From Nocardia fusca NBRC 14340 (lineage in GTDB: Bacteria > Actinomycetota > Actinomycetes > Mycobacteriales > Mycobacteriaceae): 64,000 bases of DNA. The position numbers and the translations under genes were made by a program. How positions within the stretch are numbered: position 1 is the stretch's first letter; each line of letters begins with the position of its first letter. Location of the stretch: assembly GCF_001618425.1 (NCBI RefSeq), contig NZ_BDCU01000031.1:248001-312000 (forward strand), given 5' to 3'. Of this stretch, positions 40,952-50,856 are shown in pieces. The notes under the pieces were generated by a model. The model was not told the DNA's origin, did not search any database, and was given only the letters and a program-made list of their open reading frames with translations.

Positions 40952-41819
40952 ACTCGTCGGTTTTGTGTCCGCTGAACCCGGTACGGGCGGTGAGCAGAGA
41001 CAGGTCGGCGCGGTGCCCGAGCCAGGCCGAGTTCTCGGGATCGAGAACTCGCGCCCACGTATCTGCGTCCTCCTCGGTGAGAAACGGCTGTGCCCGCCTG
41101 ACCCGAGCCGCCAGTTCGGCGAGCACCACCTCGCGGGCCGGAGCAGACAGCGGTGCCGGAAGATCCACCAGCGCGGTGAAACAGGTGATATCGGTGAGTC
41201 CGGCCGCGTGCAGGATCTCGCTCCACCCTCGGGCCGGTCGGGAGACCCCCACCCGCCCGAAGAACCACTGGGTGAAATGCCTGTCGTGCGCCTCGTCCAG
41301 CCGGGTCTCGAGTCCGGGCCTGCCGATCCCGATATCCCAGGGCAGACACCGGGCGGGCAGCCCGCCCTCGGCCAGGCACAATCGTCCGCCCGGCCGCAGC
41401 ATTTCTACGAGCGCGCGCGCCGCGACGTCCCAGTCACGGGCGTGGTGGATGCACCATGACGACCAGACCGCGTCGGCGGGTTCGGGCAACGGCGGTGCGC
41501 CGTCCTGTATATCGTGCAGTACCGGACGGATTCGCCCGGCCACGCCCGCTGCGCGGGCCGCTTCCATGGTGGCGTTCAGCATCGCGACGTCCACGTCGAC
41601 GGCGTAGACACGACCCGGCTCACCGACGGCGTGCGCCAGAGCGACGGTAGCGGACCCCGCTCCAGGCCCCACATCGATGACTGTATCTCCCGGCCCGATA
41701 CGCAACGGTTCGAGCAGGCGCCGGGTAGCGTCGAGGAACACGGCTTCGGCAGCGGCTGGGTCGTCTGTCGACGTACCGGTACCCGGCGTGCCGGTCCGAT
41801 AGTGCTGGCGGGTCGTCAC
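40950..41819 (-). CDS. SAM-dependent methyltransferase (class I, UbiE/COQ5-like)
   Basis: A 289-residue methyltransferase with SAM loop VIDVGPGAGSATVALA near residue 49, acidic strand-2 end VYAVDVDVAML, and SSWCIHHARDW at strand 4. The C-terminal part includes a substrate lid with several aromatic and arginine residues. It is the left end of the transcription unit controlled by the zinc box at 41835 and convergent with the sulfur operon. The UbiE-like class methylates carbon or oxygen of small aromatic or lipid molecules, so the salicyl ring or an amino-acid precursor is a candidate, without direct evidence. Confidence 0.8.
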   Translation of the reverse strand: MTTRQHYRTGTPGTGTSTDDPAAAEAVFLDATRRLLEPLRIGPGDTVIDVGPGAGSATVALAHAVGEPGRVYAVDVDVAMLNATMEAARAAGVAGRIRPVLHDIQDGAPPLPEPADAVWSSWCIHHARDWDVAARALVEMLRPGGRLCLAEGGLPARCLPWDIGIGRPGLETRLDEAHDRHFTQWFFGRVGVSRPARGWSEILHAAGLTDITCFTALVDLPAPLSAPAREVVLAELAARVRRAQPFLTEEDADTWARVLDPENSAWLGHRADLSLLTARTGFSGHKTDE

Positions 41820-41834
41820 GGGCAGCGATATTAC

Positions 41835-41849
41835 TGAACATCATTTTCA
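41835..41849. promoter_or_regulatory. Zur-box-like operator upstream of the right-end methyltransferase
   Basis: TGAACATCATTTTCA matches the Zur box at 13 of 15 positions and is 16 bases before the methyltransferase start (minus strand). It is the rightmost good site and marks the likely right edge of the zinc regulon. Confidence 0.75.
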
Positions 41850-42160
41850 ATGAGTAATCGACGCGCCACGTGTCACGCCGACCTCGTCGGCTCGTGCCCG
41901 AAATACGGTACGGCGAGGGCGAGTTCGGTCTCCTGCTCGAGTCACGCCCGAGCCGGCGAACCGGGAATTGTGCTATCGCACGTGTGCGGCGTGCTTCTGG
42001 GAACTTCGCAAGGCCGTCAGGACAGTCGATGGGCGGCAGTTGATCGGTCGATAAAATGTTAGGGTCGACCATGGTTACCATGTGGCATTCCGGCCAGTCA
42101 AGAGATGTAGTGAGGTTCGCCGACCGGTCCTTGACCAGCCTTTCCGGGTGGTGGTTCTGA
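41850..42160. other. Spacer at the right edge of the metallophore cluster
   Basis: No gene is supported here. The stretch separates the zinc-box-controlled methyltransferase from an unrelated TetR gene and contains the small palindrome at 42070-42082. Confidence 0.5.
42070..42082. promoter_or_regulatory. Palindrome upstream of TetR gene, candidate operator
   Basis: CATGGT-T-ACCATG is a perfect 6-1-6 palindrome, about 79 bp before the TetR start and just downstream of an AT-rich TAAAAT. Autoregulatory binding is plausible but the element is short. Confidence 0.45.
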
Positions 42161-42775
42161 ATGCCGACGAAACGCGCCACCAAGGTCGACGACACGGGGA
42201 CACGGTTGCGGCTGATGGAGGCGACCGCTCAGATCATCCGCGAGGAGGGCTACGCTGCGGCGACCTCCCGCCGGGTCGCGGCCGTGGCCGGGGTCAAGTC
42301 CACCCTGGTGTACTACTACTTCCCGACGATGGATGACCTGTTCGTCGCGGTGATGCGCGCCGGCGGGGAGAAGGCACTGGATCGGATGCGGCAGGCTCTC
42401 ACCGCCGACGATCCACTCCGGGTGCTGTGGGAGATCAATACCGACCCCAGGTTCACCCAGCTGAACACCGAATTCATGGCTTTGGCCAACCATCGCAAGC
42501 CGGTCGGGGCCGAATTGAAGGCGTTTGCCGAACGTGTCCGCGATATCGAAACCGCCGCTGTCACCCTCGTGTTGCGCTCGTGCGGGGTCGATATCGCCGA
42601 GTTCCCGCCCGTGGTTGTATCGATGCTGCTCACCGGCGCGGCCCGGATCCTGTGCAACGAAGGCGCTGTCGGAATGAAGCAGGGACACGCTGAGCTGCGC
42701 ACATTCGTCGAAGACCTGATGAGCCGATACCGCCCGGCGGCAGTGACGCGCGGGCCGGGCGGTCTGCGTGAGTGA
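42161..42775 (+). CDS. TetR-family transcriptional regulator
   Basis: A 204-residue regulator with a clear helix-turn-helix (MEATAQIIREEGYAAATSRRVAAVAGVKSTLVYYYFP, about residues 19-54) and a helical ligand domain. The VKSTLVYYYFPTMDDLF wording resembles TetR proteins near lipid or steroid catabolism genes in Nocardia and mycobacteria, but no target is evident next to it. It stands alone: left is the spacer with a 13-bp palindrome, right a small predicted membrane protein. No ribosome site of note. It is probably autoregulated through that palindrome. Confidence 0.85.
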   Translation: MPTKRATKVDDTGTRLRLMEATAQIIREEGYAAATSRRVAAVAGVKSTLVYYYFPTMDDLFVAVMRAGGEKALDRMRQALTADDPLRVLWEINTDPRFTQLNTEFMALANHRKPVGAELKAFAERVRDIETAAVTLVLRSCGVDIAEFPPVVVSMLLTGAARILCNEGAVGMKQGHAELRTFVEDLMSRYRPAAVTRGPGGLRE

Positions 42776-42967
42776 GACGTCCGCCCCTGACGGGGGCGGC
42801 ACGCGGACAGGGCCGCAGCCACGCGGTCAGGCCGGCGCATCGTGACCGAACAGGTCGACGTCCGTGACTACGACGCCCTGAAAACCGCCCTCGACAACGG
42901 GGTCGAAACTCATAGCGATCCGCCCGGACCGAGCCCCTGTGTCGGAGTGGCGCGTCATACTTCGGTC

Positions 42968-43300
42968 ATGGGGTTCGAGACTGTGCGGGGGCATTCTCGC
43001 AGGGGACGTCCGGGCGGAAGCTATGTGCGGTCGTCCATCCGCTTCACCGACCGGCCCGCGCCTCGGCGAGGTGGCGGTCGGTCTCCGTACTATCCCGGCT
43101 CCCGCAGTGCTTCGGTCATGCCGACCCTATGGGCTCTCGGCGCGCTCCTGGGCGGCGTTATCCTCGTGCTGGTCGTGCTGACCCTCGCCCACATGGACAC
43201 ACCCGTCGACCGCACCGAGACCCCTGTCGCGCCCTCGACGGTCGTACCCGCGAAGCCCGCCGCCCCACCGCCGGCGTGCTTCCCGCTGGCGCCCTGCTGA
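42968..43300 (+). CDS. Small hypothetical protein with one transmembrane helix
   Basis: A possible 110-residue protein: a basic, Arg/Gly/Ser-rich N-terminal half, one strong membrane helix (TLWALGALLGGVILVLVVLT, about residues 52-71) and a Thr/Pro/Ala-rich tail ending in Cys-containing PPPACFPLAPC. The tail would be outside if the basic half stays in. No ribosome site is obvious; the frame is open further upstream to a GTG at 42842. I do not recognise a family. The hydrophobic run between low-complexity segments is the only good reason to call it. Confidence 0.42.
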   Translation: MGFETVRGHSRRGRPGGSYVRSSIRFTDRPAPRRGGGRSPYYPGSRSASVMPTLWALGALLGGVILVLVVLTLAHMDTPVDRTETPVAPSTVVPAKPAAPPPACFPLAPC

Positions 43301-43402
43301 CCATAGTCGGAGCCGGCATCCGGGCTGGGCGTCCAGGGGCCCCTTGCCGTCTCGGATCCGGGATATGTACTTCGAAGACAAGTCGTCGTAGCGGGCGATG
43401 GC

Positions 43403-43603
43403 GCTGACCCCCACACCCTCGTCGCCGTCGATCTCTTCAGTGGGTTCGGTGGGCTGACCAAGGGCATCGAAGACGCCGGATTCACGACGATCACGGCAGC
43501 CGATCACAACGCTTACACGGTCGAGGTCCGCGAGGCCAACCACCCGAGCGCCGCACACTGGATCGCGGATCTCATCAATCCAGAGGCCGCCGACTATCAC
43601 TCG
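43403..43603 (+). pseudogene. Remnant of a DNA (cytosine-5) methyltransferase, N-terminal motif I region
   Basis: In one frame the sequence reads VAVDLFSGFGGLTKGIEDAG, then TAADHNAYTVEVREANHP, and ADLINPEAADYHS. This is motif I (F-x-G-x-G-G) and the following region of C5 DNA methyltransferases. There is no start codon in frame, and similarity stops abruptly at about 43603, where the end of the convergent TetR gene begins. Only about 65 of the usual 350-450 residues remain, without the PCQ catalytic motif. It is a relic of a phage or restriction-modification gene, truncated by a rearrangement next to the TetR gene. Confidence 0.72.
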
Positions 43604-44196
43604 GTTCGGCTCCGCCTCATAGCGAAAAGCGCTGCCGCGGCCTGCTCGGCGAGTTCGGGTGCGTAGTCGGGGATTTCCTGGCCGGCACTCAGATATCGCT
43701 TGATCATGGCGTAGGGCAGGTCGACCACCGCGAGGAGTGCCCGGTCGGCCGCGTCGGGAGCGGTATCGTCGCTGTTCTCGATCAAGGCACCAAGGGCGGC
43801 GTGTAGCGCGGTGTTGTCTCGCGCGGTGTCCCTGCGAGCCTGCTCGCTCCAGTTCTGTTCGTCCAGCTCTTTTGCTCCGGCGAGCAGTACGCGCGCTTCG
43901 CGGGGATTGCGCCGCGCCCACTCGAGGCTTGCACGGGCACTGCGGCGGATCGCCTCCTGTGGTTCTCCGAGAGTCAGCGCGGCGAGCAGTTCGTCGTGGA
44001 ATCCCCGTAGCGCGCGTGACCACAGTGCGGCCAGTAACGCAGGGCGATCCGGGAAGCGGTGATACACAGACCCGCTCGGTGCGTCGGCGGCTTTGGCCAC
44101 TCCCGACATGGTGACAGCGGCCGGCCCGCCTCCGGCCAGGAGTTCTGCAGCGGCGTCCAGGAGCCGATCGGCGTCGTGCCTCGGTGGCCTTCCCAT
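43597..44196 (-). CDS. TetR-family transcriptional regulator
   Basis: A 199-residue TetR protein beginning MGRPPRHDADRLLDAAAELL, with the recognition helix in VTMSGVAKAADAPSGSVYHRFPDRPALL. The C-terminal domain holds NPREARVLLAGAKEL, a phrase seen in TetR proteins near transport or lipid genes. It is divergent from an SRPBCC protein, and a perfect 8-6-8 palindrome lies in the gap, so it most likely represses itself and that gene. Its 3' end overlaps the cytosine methyltransferase remnant by a few bases, and its last residues (MRRSRTE) may have been altered by that junction. Confidence 0.86.
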   Translation of the reverse strand: MGRPPRHDADRLLDAAAELLAGGGPAAVTMSGVAKAADAPSGSVYHRFPDRPALLAALWSRALRGFHDELLAALTLGEPQEAIRRSARASLEWARRNPREARVLLAGAKELDEQNWSEQARRDTARDNTALHAALGALIENSDDTAPDAADRALLAVVDLPYAMIKRYLSAGQEIPDYAPELAEQAAAALFAMRRSRTE

Positions 44197-44221
44197 GTAG
44201 TAGAGGATATGCTCTAATTCG

Positions 44222-44243
44222 TTTTAGAGTTAACTCTCTAAAA
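44222..44243. promoter_or_regulatory. Perfect palindromic operator between TetR and SRPBCC genes
   Basis: TTTTAGAG (44222-44229), TTAACT, CTCTAAAA (44236-44243): perfect 8-bp arms, with a symmetrical GTTAAC centre. It is 26 bp from the TetR start. AT-rich and palindromic, it is a strong TetR operator candidate. Confidence 0.82.
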
Positions 44244-44359
44244 CGGAGGTGGTCGAAAGCCGACTGTCCGAACCGGACTCCCGTTGGTCGATCTCCCCGA
44301 CCCAGCGCCGTGCGTCGGCGGGCTGCTACCCCGTACCGACCCGATACCAGGAGCCGAAC

Positions 44360-44884
44360 ATGGCTGTTGTCAACATTCACCTACGTCGCCTGCCTGTGCC
44401 GGTGAGCGCGGTCGGCGCCCTGGTGGACAGCCTCGCCGACGAGGACGACGCACTCTGGCCGGTGCACTGCTGGCCGGCGATGCGGTTCGACCGCCCGCTC
44501 GAAGCAGGCGCGGTCGGTGGGCACGGCCCTGTCCGCTACACGGTGGAGCATTACGTACCCGGCCGCTGGGTGCGCTTCCGTTTCACCGGGCCCCGCGGCT
44601 TCGAAGGCTTCCACGAATTCACCGTTCATCCCACTTCCGACGGCACCGATCTGATTCACCTGCTCGCCATGAACGCTCGAGGTCGGGCGCGGCTGACATG
44701 GCCCCTGGCCTACCGATGGATGCACGACGCCCTTCTGGAGGATTGCCTGGATCGTGCGGAACACGCCCTCACCGGCTCCGTTTCCCACCCCGCCCGGTGG
44801 ACCCGCCGTGTCCGCTTGTTGCGCTGGATCGCCGAACGCACCATGGACCGAACGTCCAATCACCTCGGGGCACCCGGGCAGTGA
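44360..44884 (+). CDS. SRPBCC-fold protein (polyketide-cyclase/START-like), function unknown
   Basis: A 174-residue protein with the helix-grip pattern of SRPBCC proteins: VNIHLRRLPVPVSAVGALVDSL at the start, WPVHCWPAMRFDRPL, YTVEHYVPGRWVRFRFTGPRGFEGFHEF and a long C-terminal helix region. These proteins bind hydrophobic ligands in a central cavity. The ATG at 44360 has AGGAG 6 bases upstream; longer frames lack a ribosome site. It is the probable target of the divergent TetR through the operator at 44222. The ligand cannot be deduced. Confidence 0.75.
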   Translation: MAVVNIHLRRLPVPVSAVGALVDSLADEDDALWPVHCWPAMRFDRPLEAGAVGGHGPVRYTVEHYVPGRWVRFRFTGPRGFEGFHEFTVHPTSDGTDLIHLLAMNARGRARLTWPLAYRWMHDALLEDCLDRAEHALTGSVSHPARWTRRVRLLRWIAERTMDRTSNHLGAPGQ

Positions 44885-45151
44885 CGTCACTTCTCACCGT
44901 CGAAAGCACCTCGCCCCGATCCCACGCGACGTCGATATCCGTCGACAAACGACGCTGGATTTCGATCGGCGCCGATCCGTCGGGTTCGGTGCCGGTCGCC
45001 ATCGCCGGTAGCTCGGCGCAGGTGGTGGCCGGCCGCGGAAGGTCGGCGGCGATCTCGTCGTGGATACCGAGCCGGGAGATCTCTTCTTCGCTGGTGGGCC
45101 GGGGCAGGGACGCGGCGGCTCGGCAGACCCGCTGCGGAGCCGCCGCCCCGG

Positions 45152-45155
<4 letters not shown>
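44769..45155 (-). CDS. Small hypothetical ORF coupled to the ABC-F gene
   Basis: A possible 128-residue protein whose ATG overlaps the ABC-F stop codon (ATGA), the usual sign of translational coupling. The centre reads like real coding sequence (SEEEISRLGIHDEIAADLP, then ATTCAELPAMATGTEPDG), while the last 45 residues, where it runs antisense to the SRPBCC gene, look like a shadow. It may be a truncated gene read through into the neighbour. I do not recognise a family. Confidence 0.35.
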
Positions 45156-46804
<1,649 letters not shown>

Positions 46805-47245
46805 GAAATCCTCCTGTTCTCGGCGCACGGCCGGGATCACAAGAACCCACACGCCTGAGCAGCCGGATGGGGCCGGAGGGCGTCGTGGGTGAAGGACGCG
46901 GAGCCGCGCTCACCGGATGAGCGGCGCTCAACGCGTCGGGGGCGTGATTACAGGAAGATCAACAAAGTACCCATGAGATGACCGACCATATCGGTGTGGA
47001 ACTCGCCTGTCAATCCCGCAGCGATCGGCTACACCGCCGAATTCGCCCTTCGCTTCCTCGACGCCGGCCCCGACCCCGTCCGCGCCGCCGCAGCCAGCGA
47101 GATACTGTCGGGCGCACGACGTTGCGAGCATCACGCTCGGCGCGGTGCGGCGAGAGGCGGGGCGCGACGGCGTGTCTCCCGGGCACACAGGATCTCCACA
47201 AGTGACGCCTGTTCTCTCCACACGGGGTGGCTAGGCTTCCCGACC
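46805..47245. other. Spacer between divergent ABC-F and two-component genes
   Basis: No gene is supported in these 441 bases. The ABC-F side could hold a leader, as ABC-F resistance genes often have attenuators, but I see no convincing leader peptide plus hairpin. A short stretch at about 47005-47110 translates like a protein fragment (NPAAIGYTAEFALRFLDAG) in the response-regulator frame, without a start signal. Confidence 0.4.
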
Positions 47246-47947
47246 ATGGAACAGAACGCACCGGCAGGGGGAGGGGCGGCGCGGCGGATCCTGGTGGTGG
47301 ACGACGAGCTCACCATCGCGGAGTCGGTGGCGGCGCGGTTGCGGGCCGAGGAGTTCACGGTGGAGCTGGCCCACGACGGACCCGCCGCGGTAGCCGCCGC
47401 GAGCACTTTCGAACCCGATCTCGTCGTCCTCGACGTCATGCTGCCGGGCTTCGACGGAGTGGAGGTGTGCCGGCGGATCCAGGCCGAACGCGCGGTACCG
47501 GTGCTGATGCTCACCGCGCGAACCGATGAGACCGATCAGCTCATCGGTCTCGGCGTCGGCGCCGATGACTACCTCACCAAACCGTTTTCCCTGCGTGTCC
47601 TCACCGCCCGGGTGCACGCGTTGCTGCGCCGGGTCGAGCGCGCCGCAGCGCTGCCCGGTACGGTCACCGTGGTCGGCGATCTGCGAATCGACGCCGATCA
47701 GCGCCGGGTCTGGCGCGGCGGCGTCGAAGCACAACTGACGCCGCTGGAATTCGATCTGCTGGCCCGGCTGGCGCAGCGACCCCGCGCGGTGCTGGCCCGC
47801 GAACGGCTCCTCGAGGAGGTATGGGACTGGGCCGATGCCGCGGGCACCCGGGCGGTCGACAGCCATATCAAGGCATTACGCCGCAAACTCGGCGCCGACC
47901 TGATCCGGACCGTCCATGGTGTCGGGTACGCGCTGGAGAGCAGATGA
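47246..47947 (+). CDS. OmpR/PhoB-family response regulator
   Basis: A 233-residue regulator. The receiver domain has the acidic pair VVDDE (19-21), phospho-acceptor Asp63 in VVLDVMLPGFDG, Thr in MLTARTD and Lys in YLTKPFS. A winged-helix DNA-binding domain follows (LTPLEFDLLARLAQRP, VDSHIKALRRKLG, RTVHGVGYALES). The start is the ATG at 47246; no strong ribosome site is visible. The last codon overlaps the kinase start (ATGA), so it works with that kinase. The signal and regulon are unknown; the membrane protein two genes on may be a target. Confidence 0.92.
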   Translation: MEQNAPAGGGAARRILVVDDELTIAESVAARLRAEEFTVELAHDGPAAVAAASTFEPDLVVLDVMLPGFDGVEVCRRIQAERAVPVLMLTARTDETDQLIGLGVGADDYLTKPFSLRVLTARVHALLRRVERAAALPGTVTVVGDLRIDADQRRVWRGGVEAQLTPLEFDLLARLAQRPRAVLARERLLEEVWDWADAAGTRAVDSHIKALRRKLGADLIRTVHGVGYALESR

Positions 47948-49032
47948 GCGGGCACACGGTCACCGGCGCCGGCGCCCGGGGCGGGGTCGTGGGCGGGTTG
48001 CGGCGGGCATCCCGCCGGGTGGCGGCGGTATTGCCGCGGCCGCTGGATCGGGTCCGCTCCATCAAACTCAAATTGGCCGTCCTGATGACCTTCGCGGGCG
48101 GACTCGCCTTCGGCTATTTCCGGCTGCAGATCGGCTGGCTGCCACCGCTGACCACGCTGGCCGCGATGGTGATCGCGCTGGTCTCCTCTCAGTTCCTGGC
48201 GCACGGCATCACCATGCCGCTGCGGGAGATGACCGCCGCCGCGCAGCGCATGGCGCGCGGGGACTACACGAGCCGTGTGCGGGCCTCCTCCCGCGACGAA
48301 GTGGGCCAGCTGGCCGAAGCGTTCAACCGGATGGCGGACGACCTCGCCGCAGCCGACCGGCAGCGCCGTGACCTGATAGCCAATGTCTCGCACGAATTGC
48401 GCACCCCCATCACCGCGCTGGGCGCCATCCTGGAGAACCTGGTGGACGGGGTATCGAAGCCCGATCCGAAAACACTCGAAACGGCTCTCGCGCAGACCGA
48501 ACGGCTCGGGCGGCTCGTCTCCGAACTGCTCGACATCTCGAGTATCGAGGCGGGCGCCGTCCCGCTCGACCGCGGCGAATTCGCCATCGCACCGCTTTTC
48601 GCGGAAGTGGTGGACGAGGTGGAGGTCATGACGGCCGCATCGGGCCGCGGGATCCGCTTCCGCAGCGAGGTCGAGCCGGTGACCGCGACCGTGTACGCCG
48701 ACCGCGCCCGCCTCCACCAGGTCGTGCTGAACCTCCTGGACAACGCCGCCCGGCACGGTCCGGCCGGCGGTGAGGTCCGGCTCCGCGCCCACACCGTGGG
48801 CGACGATCTTGTCATCGACGTCGAGGACGACGGCCCCGGCATACCGCCTGATCAGCGCGAGCGCATCTTCGACCGTTTCACCCGCGGTGGCCGTACCGAC
48901 GGCGGCGGCACCGGACTCGGACTCGCCATCGCGCGCTGGGTGATCGATCTGCATCGCGGCGCCATCGCCGTCACCGACCCCGGCTCCCGGATCCGGGTGA
49001 TCCTGCCGGCCATCGAGCCGCCCGACCACTGA
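47944..49032 (+). CDS. Sensor histidine kinase with HAMP domain
   Basis: A 362-residue kinase. Two closely spaced membrane helices (about 42-60 and 70-88) leave almost no extracellular loop, so it probably senses the membrane or an internal signal. HAMP follows (ITMPLREMTAAAQRMARGDYTSRV), then the H-box NVSHELRTPITAL with phospho-acceptor His near 150, N-box VVLNLLDNAARHG, and the ATP lid DDGPGIPPDQRERIFDRF, GGTGLGLAIARWV. The ATG overlaps the regulator stop. Partner of the preceding response regulator. Confidence 0.92.
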   Translation: MSGHTVTGAGARGGVVGGLRRASRRVAAVLPRPLDRVRSIKLKLAVLMTFAGGLAFGYFRLQIGWLPPLTTLAAMVIALVSSQFLAHGITMPLREMTAAAQRMARGDYTSRVRASSRDEVGQLAEAFNRMADDLAAADRQRRDLIANVSHELRTPITALGAILENLVDGVSKPDPKTLETALAQTERLGRLVSELLDISSIEAGAVPLDRGEFAIAPLFAEVVDEVEVMTAASGRGIRFRSEVEPVTATVYADRARLHQVVLNLLDNAARHGPAGGEVRLRAHTVGDDLVIDVEDDGPGIPPDQRERIFDRFTRGGRTDGGGTGLGLAIARWVIDLHRGAIAVTDPGSRIRVILPAIEPPDH

Positions 49033-49101
49033 CCTTTCCCGCTGCACAGCCCGGCCGCCGATCGGCCCCGGGGCGATAACGTACACCTTCAGGAGGAGCC
49101 C

Positions 49102-50820
49102 ATGCCCAGGCGAACCGAACCGATCGACGACCACACCGAACGGACGACCCCGGTGCGGTCGGCGGTACATGCCGAGCCGGCAACCACTCCGGCCACCGAT
49201 AACTCAGCGAAGCCGAGGGGTAACACAGGAGCGTCCGGGAGCATCGAACCGGCGACTCCGGCCGAACCGGGCGACCCGGCGGAATCCCTCGAATCGGCGG
49301 GAACAGCCGACCCGGTGTCACCGACCGAGCCCCCGGCAACGACTCGCCCGGTGGGGCGCGCCGAGCCGGCAGGGACCAGTGCACCGCAATTCCCGAACTC
49401 GCCGGTCGTTCCCGCACGTCGGCATCTGGTCGCCTACCCCGCGGGTGTCCTGCCCGCGGCGGGGTTCGCGGGTCTGGTCGCGGCGGCGACCGTCCCGCTC
49501 GACCGGCCCGGAATCGGCTGGGTGCTCGCGGGTTCCGCGGCGGCGGCCGCGGTCGGTACGGTCCAGCGCCGGGTACGTCGCATCGCGGGACCGGAGCAGG
49601 GACGGACCCCGAACCGGGAACGTCTGTGGTGGGTGATCGCGGCGCTGGCGTTGCTGGCGGTCGGCACCTTCCGGGCCGCGGGGTGGTTGTTCGTTCTGTG
49701 TGTGGCGGCGGCGGCCGTGGCCGGGTCGCTGGCGGTGGTGGGTCGGCGCTCCGAGCGCGGGATATTCCGAGAGGCGATGGCTGTTCCGCTGGCGTCGGTC
49801 GGCGCCGTCGCCTGGGTGTACACCGCTTTGGGGAATCGGTCCGGCGGTGCCGGGGCGCGTAATCGCCGGCTCGGGATATCCGCCGCCGTCACGGTGGCGC
49901 TACTGGCGGTGTTCGTACCGCTACTGGCCGGCGCCGACCCCACATTCGCCGCGCTCATCGACGGTCTGATGCCGCGATGGGACAGTGACACTCTGACCCG
50001 CTGGGTCGTGGTGTTCGTGGCAGCGGGTATCGGAACCCTGGGCGCCCTGTACCTGCTCGCCGGACCCCCGCTCCCGGCCGACGGGCAGCCGAAAGTTCCG
50101 AATCGGACGCTGGCGCGGCCGGAATGGGGACTGCCGGTCGGCGCCCTGACAGCGGTGTTCGCGCTGTTCCTCGGGGCACAGTTGGTGGCCCTGTTCGGTG
50201 GGGACGATTATGTCCAGCGCACCGCCGGCCTGACCTACGCCGAGTACGCCCGGAGCGGTTTCTGGCAGCTTTCCGCGGTCACCGTGCTCACGCTCGCCGT
50301 CATCCTGCCCGTCCTGCACCGGGCCGCCCGGGACACCGCCGTGGACCGGCTGTGGTTGCGCGGCCTGTTGTGTGCGATCAGCGTGCTCACGCTGGTGATG
50401 ATCGCCTCCGCACTCGGACGTATGTGGACCTACCAGCAGGCGTACGGATTCACCGTGCTGCGGTTGCTGGTCGGCACGTGCGAACTCTGGCTCGGCATCG
50501 GCTACGTGCTGGTGATCATCGCCGTTGCGCGCCTGGAAACGGCGTGGCTGCCACGCAGTGCGATCGCGACGGGGACGGCCGCACTACTGGCCCTTGCCGC
50601 ACTGAATCCCGAGGGCCTGGTCGCCGCCGAGAACATCGACCGCTGGGAGCGCGGCGAAGATCTCGACGTCGACTACCTGGCCGGTCTGTCCGTCGATATC
50701 GTCCCCGCCCTCGACCGCCTGCCCGCCCCGATCCGCGACGGCCTGCTCGACCGGCTCGAGAACCAGCTCGACGACGACGCCTGGAACAGCTGGAACCTGG
50801 CCCGCACCCGGGCGCGCTGA
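49102..50820 (+). CDS. DUF4173 integral membrane protein
   Basis: A 572-residue protein. Residues 1-110 are a disordered Pro/Ala/Glu/Thr-rich cytoplasmic leader; the remainder has about 11 hydrophobic helices. The segments FREAMAVPLASVGAVAWVYTAL, ADPTFAALIDGLMPR, GLTYAEYARSGFWQL and MWTYQQAYGFTVLRLLV are typical of the DUF4173 family, which is found downstream of two-component systems in many actinomycetes. A strong AGGAGG precedes the ATG, 70 bp after the kinase stop, so co-transcription is likely. No biochemical role is established. Confidence 0.8.
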   Translation: MPRRTEPIDDHTERTTPVRSAVHAEPATTPATDNSAKPRGNTGASGSIEPATPAEPGDPAESLESAGTADPVSPTEPPATTRPVGRAEPAGTSAPQFPNSPVVPARRHLVAYPAGVLPAAGFAGLVAAATVPLDRPGIGWVLAGSAAAAAVGTVQRRVRRIAGPEQGRTPNRERLWWVIAALALLAVGTFRAAGWLFVLCVAAAAVAGSLAVVGRRSERGIFREAMAVPLASVGAVAWVYTALGNRSGGAGARNRRLGISAAVTVALLAVFVPLLAGADPTFAALIDGLMPRWDSDTLTRWVVVFVAAGIGTLGALYLLAGPPLPADGQPKVPNRTLARPEWGLPVGALTAVFALFLGAQLVALFGGDDYVQRTAGLTYAEYARSGFWQLSAVTVLTLAVILPVLHRAARDTAVDRLWLRGLLCAISVLTLVMIASALGRMWTYQQAYGFTVLRLLVGTCELWLGIGYVLVIIAVARLETAWLPRSAIATGTAALLALAALNPEGLVAAENIDRWERGEDLDVDYLAGLSVDIVPALDRLPAPIRDGLLDRLENQLDDDAWNSWNLARTRAR

Positions 50821-50856
50821 GCCGTGAAGCTCGCTCACAGTTGATATGTGTGTGTA

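Noticed and set aside
46994..47245. In-frame extension upstream of the response regulator
   Set aside because: It would add 84 residues before the receiver domain, which normally starts near the N-terminus; the ATG at 47246 is far more likely.
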